A stretch of DNA of 64,000 bases from Periplaneta americana (GCF_040183065.1 NC_091125.1:24520312-24584311); one strand, 5' to 3'. Counted from the first letter of the stretch, positions 1 to 11,892 are shown. The notes: generated by a model from the letters alone, not told the origin. Program-made: numbers and translations.

Positions 1-1186
1 AATACCTTGGGATTAATTTTTCTGATGAAAGTAATCAATAATTTAAATAATAAGATCCAAGCTTTAACATCTACTTATCTTCTGAAACCAGAACAAAAAC
101 TCAATGTTTTAAATATGTATATTTGGCCTAATGCTCCCCTTCACCAGCTTTTTGACCGGTTTCTCGAAGATGTGGATAAGTTAATTAAAAGTTCGGTGAA
201 GGAAATTTTGTTTGCCAGGAGACACGCCCGACGCGATGTTGTACACCGAACGTAAATATAAGGGTCTCAGCCTTTTCAAAGCTCAATGGAAAGCATATTT
301 ACAGCATCTCAATATTTGCAGCACATTATTGAGAACCTCGAATCCTCTTGTCGTTTCTACAAGGAACATAGCAGCAGAAAAGAAAGTCTATTCAAGGAAG
401 TTAAAAATGCCACCTGAAGATCTGGATATAAGTAACATCAATGTCCATAAACTACGACAAAATCTTAAGAAACAAGAGTACGACAAATGGTGTGCGCTTC
501 CACATAAAGGAAAAGATATTATTTTATTTCAAGAATATACTCCCGGAAATAAATGAATTTTTTCTAAGGAGGGTCTGTCTTCCTCTGAATGGCGGGACGC
601 AATTAAGATGAATGCTAACGTAGCACCAGTGAGAAGTCTTCATGGGAGATCCTTGGACGGTTTCCGTTGCAGATACTGCAACGAGATTGAAACCTTAGCA
701 CACGTCCTAGGATCCTGTCAGCATGGAGAACTCCTGAGAAATTCACGCCATCATAACATCCGAAAACTAATAGTACAAGCCCTTAGAAACAAATCCTTCG
801 AGGTCCATGAAGAGGTGCACTGCGTTGCGTCTGAAGGCGGCGGAATTAGAAGAGCGGACATCGTGGCTCTAGACAAGAATAATAGTAAAGGCTTTATACT
901 GGACCCAACTGTTAGATTTGAGATGAGCCAGACCCAACCATCCGAGGTCAACAAAGAAACACAACAAATTTATGAGCCTACTATTCCGTATTTTCGAGAA
1001 AAATATCAGATGGAAGGCACCTGGGACGTACATGGTTTAATGATCGGAGTGAGGGGCACCATCTCACGATCACCTGTAAACACTATCAAAACATTTGGAA
1101 TCCATGACATCATTCCAAAAATAATTACTTCAACCATTAAACGGTCTGTGGCAATTCTGAAAAATCATTTATACGGAATATCATAA
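1..1186 (+). pseudogene. R2-type LINE ORF, 3' part (broken)
   Basis: This is the C-terminal part of the polyprotein of a non-LTR retrotransposon with a restriction-like endonuclease (R2/R4-type). The first segment (7-210) carries the region after the reverse transcriptase, including LLKPEQKLNVLN. It continues in another frame from about 212 with PGDTPDAMLYTERKYKG, so one extra base lies near 211-213. A TGA at 554-556 interrupts the frame; the same frame then runs to 1186. The last 192 residues hold a CCHC zinc knuckle (CRYCNEIETLAHVLGSC), then RHHNIRKLI, then the endonuclease signature RRADIV...ILDPTVRFE...K...Y. In this family that domain nicks the target DNA. One frameshift and one stop make it a dead copy. 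The 5' part lies outside the window. Assignment to the endonuclease class is firm; the exact clade is not. Confidence 0.85.
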
Positions 1187-1376
1187 TCCCCCCCTTTCTA
1201 TTCGTTAGTGTGTGATTGTTACATATATATGTACAAATTTATTATTTCTTAAATTTAAGCTCCTACTTCACATTTCAATTTGACTCATCTATCTTACTGT
1301 AATCGTTACTATTCTTATATGTGTGTTATTCTGTGTTTTTGGCAACCCAGGATGCCTGGGCAGACTATTTCTTGGA

Positions 1377-1408
<32 letters not shown>
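1..1408 (+). mobile_element. R2-type LINE, 3' end with TA tail
   Basis: The element continues past its stop codon with about 190 bases of 3' untranslated sequence and ends in an AAATAAA-like stretch followed by a (TA)n run at about 1383-1408. LINEs of this class end in short simple repeats or insert into them, so the TA run may be either the tail or the target. The left end is cut by the window. Confidence 0.7.
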
Positions 1409-1409
<1 letters not shown>

Positions 1410-3246
1410 GTGCTTGATCATTTACTTAACCGAACTGATGTACTACTATGATCTATGTTAATACGTATGTGGACTAAATCGCAGATTTATGCCAATTGCG
1501 AGTGAAAGAATCTCAACAAACATATTAACTGGTTGAATTTTAACGATAAACCAATAATCAGTGGCTGAAGGCAAATGATGGTCTCTTAAAACAATAATTC
1601 ATAGGAATTATTTTTGTTGGGAAGAATTAATTAAAGGGTAACGTTTTAGTGTCGAGGTAAAACAACTCATGTATCTAAATGCAATTTAATTATGGGACCT
1701 TACAAGCGTTAATGATGATTATTCTGAATCACAAGGGAGGATTATTGGCAAGAAGTGGCAAAATTAGAACACTCATTTCTGTTTAAATGGAAACGTTACC
1801 TATGCTTTAAAAATTGTAACTGTAGAATATTTTGAAAGACATTGACGCTATTATCATTTCAGGAAAGATAAAGGTGTGAATTCTCAAAATTCTTCCCAAC
1901 TATGAGAAGCGATTTTATGCAGATTTGCTTGCTTCGAAGGTGTGTAGCTCGATGAACAGTTAAACACAAATCACGGCTTCGTAAAGGATTTAAACCACTT
2001 GATTTTTGTATAATACAACACTATTGATGACGCCAGTGAAGCTTCCTTCTTAATAGCTCTTGATAAGTTCTCCTTAATGCACATGTGTTTATAGAAATTA
2101 CTCATGCAGAAGAGGCATATTTCAGGACCAATACTTTTCCTGCTACAAATGTACATTACTCGCTCAGTATTGTTTGAAATACTAGTTAACTGTACAATAA
2201 TGTACCTAGCATCGACAAAGTATGTTTACACATTTCATTAGAGGTCTATATAGCCCATTGTGGTTCCGTGTTTGCTTTTCAGAAAATTATTCCATTTTGG
2301 AATGTATCTTAATTACGTTACTAAATCTTCAATACTAGTCTAAAGTCTCTGAATATTTCACATTAAAGCCCATGACATAAGTAATCGGATATATGCCTTT
2401 CATTTAATGTGAAACCCTGATTTGTTAAGAACAACTTGCGAGAACATAAGTGTGTCGTGTGTAGACAGATCTGTGTAAGAAAGAAATAGAACTTACACCT
2501 CTTTCTCACTCAGTACATAGGCATAAAAAAACCTAAGTGAAGAAATAAAACCGAAAGGACAGCCTAAGATTGCTCACTGATATTGGTATTAAAATAATAA
2601 TAGTATACGTTGTAGTAATGTTATGGTACTAGTAAAAAAGGGATAACCGATTTCACCACTAGAAGTAGAAATAAAACGAAACAGCGAAACCAATACACAA
2701 CATGACGGGTGTTTTTTCGCATCAAAAGAAATTACGGAACAGTAATTTGTAGTGTATCACACATTATAGATTCAATCCACAACTGTTGTTATATTGGTTG
2801 TGTCGACATTGCGTAGCCTTAAGCATTTTATTTTGAGATAATTATTCGATTCATCTCCGTAAACATTTATTCCGAAGAAAATAATAGAATTCCTCGGCGA
2901 ATTTAAAGGCAATGAATACTTGGATTAATTGTGTCACTACTTAAAGCTGTGATTGGAAGAACTATGTGGAAATTTAAGATTTTAGGTTTTCGTGGTAATT
3001 GTGTCAGAAAAAGAATTTTAGGTTGAAGTTAGAAAATTCTTCTCCTCTCTTTCATTATCATTCTAATAGTCATATTCATATTTTTTATTTTCACATTAGA
3101 TGTAGGCTTTATTTCTTCTCCATTTTGAGTTTCTTTTCATAGTTTGTTTCATTGTTTTTCTTGTTTTTCTCCCTTAATCATTTTTACATTTCTTTATTTC
3201 GTTATACCTCTTCCTCCTTTTCCTTCAAAATACTATATCCTTTTTT
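1409..3246. other. AT-rich spacer, no gene seen
   Basis: I find no frame with recognisable protein similarity, no tRNA-like box pair and no clear element ends. Short frames here look random. Confidence 0.6.
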
Positions 3247-3285
3247 GTAATAACAATAATAGTAATAGTAATAATAAAATAATAA

Positions 3286-3319
<34 letters not shown>

Positions 3320-3354
3320 CATCATCATCATCATATTGATAAAATATTAAACAA

Positions 3355-3397
<43 letters not shown>

Positions 3398-3411
3398 GCT
3401 GTTATTATTAC

Positions 3412-3452
<41 letters not shown>

Positions 3453-3496
3453 GCTTATTATTATCATAATCAACATCATAACTATAGTAATAGGCC

Positions 3497-3563
<67 letters not shown>

Positions 3564-3575
3564 CATCATCATCGT
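3247..3575. repeat. AAT / ATT / AAT microsatellite cluster
   Basis: Three trinucleotide runs follow each other: (AAT)n at about 3247-3335 ending in CAT triplets, (ATT)n at about 3354-3451, and (AAT)n at about 3495-3564. The middle run is complementary to its neighbours, so a large hairpin is possible. Poly-Ile, poly-Leu and poly-Asn frames over this stretch are by-products. Confidence 0.95.
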
Positions 3576-3681
3576 ATTTGTTCCTTTCCTATTTCTTTCT
3601 TCTTCACTCTATCACTTTTATCGTTATTTTTGTTGCCGCTACCTTCATTTCTCTTTTTATCCTCCTTATGTCGCCCTTTCC

Positions 3682-3712
3682 TTCTTCTTCTTCTTCTTCT
3701 TCTTCTTCTTTC
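3682..3712. repeat. (TTC)n microsatellite
   Basis: About ten TTC triplets lie inside a pyrimidine-rich tract that runs from about 3580 to 3790. Confidence 0.9.
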
Positions 3713-4416
3713 TTTCCTTGTTTTCTTTATTTCTCACTTTTCTTTTTCGTTCATGTAGATTCCCCTATTTGTTTACCCGGTGTATTTTTTTAAGGTATAG
3801 GCCTATTTTAATTCAAGAAATTCGTTAGCTGTCCTGTTTATGCCAAAGATTGTATTTCGTTGAAAAATCACCTGTTTTATCTAGGCCTCACTTTATATTT
3901 ATGATATGAGGCAGTAAATTCCATTGTTTTTGTGTTACATTAGACTTATTATGGATTATGAAATTTTGACGAATTAATGATAGTGTCAATAAATCACTAA
4001 CATACACTGATTATAGTATTAAGTACGTTAATTGTAAATACCACCTGAACAAAACAGAATTTTACTTGGTTCCTTCGCAGCGAAAACCAGTGGTGGGCAA
4101 AATGATCGCAACCCACAAGACAGGATTTAAATGACAACTACATATTGTGGGAGGGGTTGCACTCTACAATGCAGTGACGGATTTACAGACAGTTGCGCCA
4201 CTACACCCCTACCTACCATATGTAATTAGAATAGTCCATTCACGTGATATTTAATTAAACATTTTTCAAAGCAATTTCTCGAAATTGGGATTTATCTGTG
4301 CATGCTATTTTCAGTTGCGCAAGGAGATGAGCATCGCTTAAGCGGGAACTGTGACTGGACTTTATAAATTTCATTTAAAAAAACAGCTGTTCGCACTGGT
4401 AGGTTGATGAACACAT

Positions 4417-4656
4417 ACCGTCATTTCCCATAACTATGGTCCTGGAACACAACTATGGTTCACGATACAATCATTCAAAGATCATTGTAGAAGTAACATA
4501 GACCGTTTGTTGATAGCTGCAGTGACTTGAATTCAAACTACAGTACAGCAAAAATATAGATAAACGACGTACTACATTATGGAGTACAAAATTTGAATAG
4601 TTGTATCGTGGACAATAGTTATGTTCCAGAACCATAGTTATGGGAAATGACGGTAC
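4417..4656. mobile_element. TA-flanked MITE, 64-bp inverted repeats
   Basis: The first and last 64 bases (4417-4480 and 4593-4656) are inverted copies with only about seven or eight differences. The outer bases read TACCGTCATTTCCC, so a TA dinucleotide flanks ends that start CCGTCATT. A TA target is typical of Tc1/mariner-type elements. The element has no coding capacity and is about 240 bp long. Confidence 0.75.
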
Positions 4657-4698
4657 TCATTATTTTTGAAGCAGTGGATATGTAATTCTGGACATATT

Positions 4699-4920
4699 TC
4701 AAAAAATTTTAGCCCCCAGAAGATCTTCACGTTCTGCTTTCAAGAAGCCATCATTCTGCAAATCCAGTACCTCTAACTGCAATTCTGGGATAACATTTTC
4801 AATGTAAACATGAAAAGGAGTGGCAAGAATATTGAAATCTTTCTCCATCCTTTGAAAATCACTGAATCTGTGTTCATTGAACTCGTATAACAGGTTATTT
4901 ATTTTAAGAATGTACATATT
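4699..4920 (-). pseudogene. hAT transposase fragment (GTF2IRD2/ZBED-like)
   Basis: On the minus strand a frame encodes a stretch including RFSDFQRMEKDFNILATPF and then PELQLEVLDLQNDGFLK. This matches the central to C-terminal part of the hAT transposase group that also gave rise to vertebrate GTF2IRD2 and ZBED-type genes, where a region of the form F-DF---E--F-L--NPF precedes LQ-EL-DLQ-D--LK. The catalytic regions on either side are missing, so it is a relic. The upstream part of the same open frame (to 5031) shows no similarity I can name. Confidence 0.6.
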
Positions 4921-5195
4921 TAAATTCGCGTCCTGAATATTTGTAACTGATCCTAAACATGAAGAACTGAAAGAACCGCCTTTCTTGTAAGTGTGATATC
5001 CTCTCGATTCGTATGATTCTGCGAAAGACATTGTATCACTAATGAAGCTCCGAAGTACAGCAATCCAGTATAATCCGCCACGTACATGCGCAATATTTTC
5101 ATGGAGTGGGGGAAGGGGAAGGTAGAGGGTAAGTTTGATGCTTCGCTGAGGTCTGACGTCACTGCGTCAATGCCGCAGGAATGCCCGCCATTGCT

Positions 5196-5410
5196 CTAAT
5201 CTCGTGGCTCTCAAACGTTTTGAAGACGCGATCTACTTTTGGACAAGACAGTTGTTTGCGACTCCCCACTGCCTTTTTTTAACCCCATTCAACACAACGA
5301 AAGTTCTTGTAAAATCGAAAACAACGATAATTTTACTCGAAACTTGTGAATACTACCTAAAAAACGACCAAAATTATAGAAGCACATGGTACAACAATCA
5401 GTGATGTATT
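5196..5410 (+). mobile_element. possible hAT end (fragment)
   Basis: The sequence starting CGTGGCTCTCAAACG, followed by GCGATCTACTTTTGGA and later CGACTCCCCACTG, resembles the common hAT terminus of the form CAGTGGTTCTCAAAC. I found no matching right end or target duplication. Confidence 0.3.
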
Positions 5411-5476
5411 TCTAAACAAAGAAGTGTCCTGGCTCTGGGATTTCGGTAGTACATGTAATAGTTGTCCTCGTCGTCG

Positions 5477-5505
5477 TCATCATCATCATCATCATCATCA
5501 TCTCC
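5477..5505. repeat. (CAT)n microsatellite
   Basis: A run of CAT triplets preceded by CGTCGTCGT-like units. Such runs often mark the 3' tail of RTE-type LINEs in insects, but no LINE body is visible beside it. Confidence 0.85.
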
Positions 5506-5596
5506 ACAGCAATATTTGTGGAACGTGAGACGAAAATACATGGGTTCGGATCGAAATATAGAGATTGTTAAGTATGCGGAGTAGACCTCATTATGA

Positions 5597-5840
5597 TTTT
5601 TAGTTGGTTATTTAACGACGCTGTATCAACTACGAGGTTATTTAGCGTCGATGAGATTGGTGATAGCGAGAAGAGCCCGAGGATTCGCCATACATTACCT
5701 GGCATTCACCTTACGGTTGGAGAAAATCTCGGATAAAAACCCAACCAGGTAATCAGCCCAAGCGGGGATCGAGCCAGCTCCCGACCGCAACTTCAGACCG
5801 GCAGACAAGCGCCTTAACCGACTGAGCCACGCCTGTGGCT
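5597..5840 (-). mobile_element. tRNA-derived SINE, family A (full copy)
   Basis: Read on the minus strand, the element starts with a tRNA-like head: A box around GTGGCTCAGTCGG and B box around CTCGATCCCC. A core follows (GATTACCTGGTTGGGTTTT) and then a tail with GTTGATACAGCGTCGTTAAA. It is flanked by ATTATGA at 5590-5596 and 5841-5847, a 7-bp target-site duplication. SINEs of this kind are transcribed by RNA polymerase III and moved by a LINE partner. Other copies in the window are at 31.2, 45.1, 48.8 and 49.4 kb. Confidence 0.9.
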
Positions 5841-5847
5841 ATTATGA

Positions 5848-6639
5848 AATTGTTTAAATATTAATATAATATGACATTTTTATAAATGCAAAATTTAACG
5901 ATAATATGAAAATCATAAAAGTCCCTGGTGTCGCCCGTCCTCGAAATATAGTACCTTGTGGCCGCCAGGGCTTGCCAGGCCTGAGAGACATCCCTCGCAA
6001 CAATAATACGAAATATTACTTAAACAATTTATAGTACTTACAAATATTACCAATGCGGTAATGACTTAGTTCTGCTCATTCCACCAAGTTTCTGAGTTCT
6101 AATTAACTATCTGATTCCTTCATTTTGTGTATGTATTACGGTTAGTTGGTTTCTCCGATAATTATACACTGTATGCGGATTATTAATTCATTAGTTAATT
6201 GGTTTTCTTGTTTTGCTTTGTGAGTTGTTAATTAATTTACTTGTCCGAATTTTATGCCTTGATTTGTTGATTATTTTGTTTCATGTTCTCTAGTTAGGCC
6301 TACTAAGTAAGTTAGTTTCTCGTTTGCTATACAGGAGGGGATCGAAGACTAGTAGTGCAGCCTTTAGTCGGCTTATTGTGCCTTGCCTTTCCTATCATAA
6401 AATGATGTTGAAGTCCTAACGGTCGCGCTCTTATACATTAGATATTGTGACTCATCTCTTTGGTGCTATCTGTCCATCCACCTTGCACATTCATGGTCGC
6501 GATGGAATCACATTACAGTATCCTTCACTCCTCCATCGAAATCGCAGTACGGCCTCCTAAGACTCGTGCCATCTGTACGTCACTCACAACAGTATATCAC
6601 GCCGACACAACTTTTGGTAGGTAATACTATTTTAATGAT
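5848..6639. other. spacer, no gene seen
   Basis: AT-rich sequence with short random frames. No element ends were identified. Confidence 0.5.
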
Positions 6640-6830
6640 GATAGTGAATACCAAAATGTAGAGTGATGGAATGATTGAGAGAAAATGGAGAACCCCGATA
6701 AGTAGGTTATCTTCAAGGAACTTTTGCTTCGTGTACTACAAAGACGACTTCTACCTTCACTGGCATTCGAGCCCGGGTCCGCAGTCATCATAAGCCAGTG
6801 CTCTGCAGACTGATCTCCTAGGAGGTATAG
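6640..6830 (-). mobile_element. tRNA-derived SINE-like repeat, family C
   Basis: On the minus strand the head reads AGATCAGTCTGCAGAGC..CTGGCTTATGATGACTGCGGACC, followed by a B-box-like GGGCTCGAATGCC. The same arrangement, ending in TTCTCYATTTTCTCTC-like sequence, appears on the plus strand at 39540-39740. Two dispersed copies with a pol III-type box pair support a SINE. The 94-residue frame over this stretch is not a gene. Confidence 0.6.
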
Positions 6831-7139
6831 GTCTCGCAACCAGGGATTACCGACGAAAGGAATGCGAACGAAACAATTCGATAAGGAAGAGCGAGCGACA
6901 GGAAAGGTCACGAGATAGCTTGAATGATATTCAAGAGTACAGACGGAAGAGAAACGACATCGATAGAACCAGTCTTACATTGAGATAGTTACATTACGGT
7001 TTTAGTTTCAGGTCCACTGCATGTGAATACGTGTATTTTATTTCGTAGTGATGGACGTTCTCATCGCAGAGTATTATTTTATTCGTAAACATAAAGTTAC
7101 GCGTTTAATTTTCTTCGAATTTTTTTCTTGCTACGCTCT

Positions 7140-7262
7140 TCATTTCCACAGGCCATGTCCCCATCTGTTCTTCTTCTTGGAAGTGGCAGTACTTCCATCG
7201 CCCCCCGTCTCTCGCTCCCTCGGCGTGCGTACACACACACGTCAAAACAGACAGTAATGCCA
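7140..7262. other. short GC-rich patch
   Basis: This patch is visibly richer in G and C than its surroundings. It is preceded on the plus strand by a splice-acceptor-like TTCATTTCCACAG. Frames are open on both strands but match nothing I know. It could be an untranslated exon or chance. Confidence 0.2.
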
Positions 7263-8296
7263 CCACTTTTTCGGAAATCGTTCCTTGTGCGAGCTATAAT
7301 AATTAATTTAGGCATTTATTTATTTTTTGTTTTAGTCTCTCACTTTCAGATTATTCCCATAATTTTTAGGCTTTTTATTTTCTTCTTCTTCTTCCTTTCT
7401 TTCCCTGTCTTTTTCTTATTTTCCTTTTATTACTTTATTAATCCTCCGGTCTTCTTTTTTAATTTTGTTTTTCTCTTCCCTTACTTTTCTCATTCCTTCA
7501 ACTGATGTCACTACTACTTAACGTTAGGCATGAGTCAGATCGAGGTATGGAACGTGATGATACAGATTTTGTCTGTGTTAATGTGGTTAGTCATGGTTGA
7601 ATTACGTGTACTCTCATGCTGACATCTTAATTTTAATAATGATTTCTATTGCAATGGGTAAATATTTGCATTTGGGATAGGATATATATTTTACACCAAA
7701 CTTAGTGGAGTGAAAATCATTTGTGTAAACACATCATTAGTACGTTGATATGTTATCATTTCCAATTAACAGTTTACATAATTGAATTAATGTAGATTGC
7801 CATATTTAGGAATTTGTAAACGAAACATACACCACCAGTGCAATTTACAAATCCTTCACCTACACGATGACATGGCTTGTTTTGTTTTAAATTGAATCGA
7901 AAGTATAGTAAGCAAATTACAACCCAACAAATAAATTAACAAATGTACAGATCATGAACATAAAAATTCAACTTTAAGTTCCATTGTCAAATGTTCCCTT
8001 TGAAGTAAGTTCAAGACTTTTAATGTTACGTTGAGTTGCAATTTCAATATATCACGAATAACTAAAGGAATATTTAACATGGAAGTGACGCATATTTTAG
8101 AATATTATCATAATCATCGTCCTCAGCCTGTTACGGTCTCATTACTATCTTTTTCTAGGTGTTCCCACATTTCTTCTACTTAAAGGTTGATAATTCAAGG
8201 CCATTTTCGGGATACGGGTTTCTTCCATTCTAATTCAACATTAATAAAAAGTTTTTAAGAAGCTAATTTATACGTCTTAATGTTCTGGAGAAGTTT
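7263..8296. other. AT-rich spacer, no gene seen
   Basis: A pyrimidine-rich tract (about 7310-7500) is followed by plain AT-rich DNA. No supported feature. Confidence 0.5.
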
Positions 8297-8385
8297 TCCA
8301 TGGAAAAAGAAGCATCTTCTGCTGACATCTGGAAAAAGAAGAGGAAGAGACTAGTGAAGTGCTTTGTGTGGAGTGTGGCATGGAC
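8297..8385 (+). pseudogene. RTE-type LINE fragment
   Basis: The stretch containing GACTAGTGAAGTGCTTTGTG and TGGAGTGTGGCATGG matches 42890-42930 almost base for base. That second site is the region of the LINE frame that encodes CFVWSVAL. Only about 90 bases remain here, followed by an (AGT)n/(AAT)n run at 8386-8440. Confidence 0.65.
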
Positions 8386-8439
8386 AGCAGTAGCAGTAGT
8401 AGTAGTAATAACAATACTAATAATGATAATCATAATAAA

Positions 8440-9514
8440 GTATTATAAATAAATTAACATGTTGTATGATAGGTAGCTTATTTAAACTGGTTACATCAGG
8501 CCTTACCGAGGGTTTCGGTCATCGGCCGCTACTGGTTTGAACTTTGACGAGAAAATACATAAGTAGATCATATTTACATAGAAATTTGAGATCTTTGAGC
8601 TGCAACGTTTGCGAAAATTACTATGAATGGAATTTGTTAAAAGAAATTGTTTTACAGGTGGCGATACCGACTTCAATTGATTTGTTCATTTATAAAAATT
8701 GCTGACGAAACCAAATGTGATTTTTCTGAGTGTAAACATACGTTGATCAATAGAATATTTGTGCTGACCCCAAACCAAGCTACTCCTAGCACATATCCGT
8801 CTACATGGTCTGGTTTAATATTTCCTAACAAAACAAAATGTAAAAAAGGGAGTAGAAATCCCCCAAGGAAGTAAAATGTGGTACATGAATGAACTATTTC
8901 CATTTTCTCTGTATAAATAGCGCAGAACAGTATCGATATCTGCCAAATGTACTACACAAACTAGCTCAGAACCACGGACGGTAAAGTAAACAACTATCTC
9001 ATGGAGAAATGTGCATATCCACACTCGATGTACGTATGTCGTTTGTTATGATTGCTAGGTAATACTTAACATGCTCACTGTTTTGTTTGCATTTCATACG
9101 TTTCTGTATTTGGCATACAGTGTTGTTATTTTACGACCATGTCACATTGTCTCTATACCTCATAACAATCCCTATTCAACAAAACTTGTATTGTCCGTCT
9201 GTTAATATTTTTCTTTCAATTGCAGTTGCTATTTTTATTAGTGTGGCTTTTAATTCAGTACTGTTTAAAAACCGGTTGTATGAAGATGTAAATTCCACAA
9301 TATAGAGAAATTTTTGGTATCAAAGATCTTGAATTTGAAAGCAATTATGATTACCTGTATTCGAAATTCCTTGTAGAGAGCTGTGATCAGCCATCGCCAA
9401 ATTATAAGTCCATATTTTACTGACATACGTTCAATACACGAGAGTCGTTTTCAAGTCATAACTCTTCTTTTATTTCAAAGCAGGTAGGAGTGGGTAACTG
9501 AGAAGTAACAGATG
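8440..9514. other. spacer, no gene seen
   Basis: Several open frames of 70-80 codons overlap on both strands without similarity or codon bias. None is supported. Confidence 0.5.
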
Positions 9515-9960
9515 AATTCCAAGTGGCTCGTTGCTAGCGCGCTGGTTTTTCTTCTACGTGGCCCTGTTCGATCCCCGGCCTGGTCGTGATAGAACGTGAG
9601 GTGGATAAAACAATCTTTGCAGAATTTTGTGTTGGAGTAGTCCAATTTATTGTCTGTAATAGTTAAAATAGACTGAGGTAGTGTGAGTTTCAGTGGATCA
9701 TTTAAAAAGTGCTTTGAGCTCCGAGTCTTGGATCTTATCAGGTACTCATCTGGAGATGTAACCTGACTCTGCCAGGGCTGAGGTAGAATGGCTGTCAGCA
9801 TCGGATTCACGGATGCCACCCAGACCGTCTGTCGGACTTGGACAATCATCTCATAGGAAGTACAATGGACCAATGTAAGTCTAAGTACATGGCTGCGTCC
9901 TTCAAAAGACAGATCAAGAGACATAGAGTATTGTGATGCAATTTTAGTTATTTTCATCAA
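9475..9960 (-). other. 161-codon open frame, unassigned
   Basis: This is one of the longer non-repetitive frames of the window. Its last third is antisense to a SINE. The first two thirds (from MMKITKIASQYSMSLDL) match no family I recognise. There is no clear splice acceptor, promoter or codon bias. It could be a chance frame, a remnant of an unknown repeat, or less likely a host exon. Confidence 0.15.
9515..9650 (+). mobile_element. tRNA-derived SINE, family D
   Basis: The sequence GTTGCTAGCGCGCTGG resembles an A-box region, and GTTCGATCCCC a B box. It continues with GGCCTGGTCGTGATAGAAC and then GGTGGATAAAACAATC. The copy at 11133-11325 shares head and body at a lower level. It overlaps the 3' part of a minus-strand open frame (9475-9960). 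Confidence 0.55.
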
Positions 9961-10915
9961 TACACAGGAACAAACAAGAAGTAAATCAAATTATTGCCAA
10001 AAGAAATGTTAAAAGAAAAAGATCTTGAAATTATATACTGTAACTTAACTTCACTGTATTAAACAAATATATCATTAGTTGCTGTTGAGGCAAATTGTAA
10101 GTACTAAATGAAGTATAAGGTTGGTCTTCATAGCAGGCTTAGAAGAAAAATTAATTAGCTACTTGTTTTATTTATGGAAATTGGAAAATTTGAAGATATA
10201 TTTATTTTTTAGTATTAGTCTGTTTCTGTTCATAGAATATATCATTGTATGGTCACATCATTCAGTAGGAGCATTAGAAAATTGTCACTAAATAACTTAT
10301 TATAATAAAGGATTACATTGATAGTCTACATCCTTAACTAAGAGGATAGATAAAAGCGAAAAAATGATAAAAAATAAAAAGCGGCTAGATGATATACATT
10401 TATAAAAATACGAAATAACAGATATTACACTAGCTTACTTGAAATACCAGTTTCTAAGGGACAATAATCGAGTCTAATGTCTGCCCCTTGGGTAGAAAGA
10501 GACGGAAAGCGAACTTTGAGGGTTGAGGGATATGACTGTTCTCTAGATTAAGGTCATACTTTCCACTTCAGTATTTCTGTTATAGAAATGAAGCTATGTG
10601 TTAACTTTTGTCCTTAGCATTGAAAATTTTCATTTTTATCTATTGTGCAAGATACTGCAAAAGCTAAAATTTAATAAAACGTTTTAAGAAAAATACCTCA
10701 AATAGTAGCGTGTTCTGATATTGTAAGAAATTCAGACAATGCGATATGGGTATTTAATTTAGGGATACTTATGAACACACGAATATTAATTAAGATTTTT
10801 ATTTGAATATTAATATAATATATGAATAATTTCATTAGGCCTATACATATTAATAACAAAAGTAACATTTAACAATCTTTATGAAACACAAATGTGTATA
10901 ACTTTCAGCCATATT
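9961..10915. other. AT-rich spacer, no gene seen
   Basis: Nothing recognisable on either strand. Confidence 0.5.
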
Positions 10916-11095
10916 TTATTTGTTCTGGAAGTCTGGCATATTGAGGATGATTGTGGAGTATTGGTTGAAGGTCATGGTAATGTTGAAGGGAAACGGGAGA
11001 ACTCCAACACAAATTCCTCCATGATCCATATATTGAAACCGGGTCGCGATAGTTGAAAGCAAGCATCCTAACCACTCGGCTATGGTCGAGGTCAA
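10916..11095 (-). mobile_element. tRNA-derived SINE, family E
   Basis: On the minus strand a clear tRNA-like A box, TAGCCGAGTGGTTAGGATGC, is followed by a B-box-like CCGGTTTCAATA and a short body. The head lies tail-to-head opposite the family D SINE starting at 11133, so two SINEs diverge from this point. Confidence 0.55.
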
Positions 11096-11132
11096 CAAAA
11101 GTAATATTAATGTATCATTTACAATGCCACAT

Positions 11133-11325
11133 CTATGCCTCAAACGCTAGCGTGCTGGTTTTTCATCCAAGCAGCCCAGGTTTGATCCGCGGCCAGGTCA
11201 TTATGAAATTTGTGATGGACAATACAGACGTTTCGGAGATACTTTGTTGCCGAATTTCCGTTTCTTTCTGTCATTCTACCAACACTCTCCAACTTCCTCA
11301 TTTTATTTATCATCTGCACATTTAA
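11133..11325 (+). mobile_element. tRNA-derived SINE, family D
   Basis: The A-box region CAAACGCTAGCGTGCTGG and B box GGTTTGATCCGC are followed by a body like that at 9583-9650 (GGCCAGGTCATTATG). The 90-codon frame over it is not a gene. Confidence 0.55.
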
Positions 11326-11892
11326 AAAAAATGGCTGGGGTGAAGCCTTGTGAGTAGGACGGGTTTCCTATGGTGATATAGGAAGGGCTTCGGGCTTCAG
11401 AGCCCGAGACTTTTCAGGTCTCAAGCAAGATGATTCATCTTTTAGCATTGGATTGGAGAAATACATCCAGGTCACATTTAGGACTTGGAGGACAATCGTC
11501 GCAAAGATAGGGCGCACATGGACCTAAATGCAAGGACCTTCAGAAAGTCTTTACAAACATACAGGGTGGAATTGAAATAACCTTGCACATTGAAAGGGAC
11601 GATAGGGTAATACGATGAAAGAGTAATGGAACGGAGAAAAATTCTCTCGTATGATGACGCAGAATATCTGCATGGAAATATCATATGTACTTCGGTACAT
11701 TAAAATAATATATACGATAGGGTAAGCTCAAATGAATGGGAGATCTATGTTACGTTTTATGAATAAATGCAAGGTTAATTAGAAAATTAAGTACGAAGTT
11801 CCAGCAGTCTGACAACCTCACCGCTGAAAGTCTTCTTTCGTATCGTAATACAGATGTAAGAGGTCAACGAACTCAGCGTACGTGTACTGCCT
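11326..11892. other. spacer, no gene seen
   Basis: No recognisable feature. Confidence 0.5.

Larger units (their letters stand above)
4089..5194 (-). mobile_element. decayed hAT element (tentative ends)
   Basis: The left edge reads CAGTGGTGGGCA and the right edge, on the other strand, CAATGGCGGGCA, matching at 10 of 12 positions as hAT ends would. A hAT transposase fragment lies between them on the minus strand. I see no 8-bp target duplication, so the ends are provisional. A TA-flanked MITE (4417-4656) is nested inside. Confidence 0.35.

Noticed and set aside
3396-3758. 120-codon frame of poly-Leu and poly-Asn
   Set aside because: It translates ATT/AAT and TTC repeats and changes composition with each repeat block.
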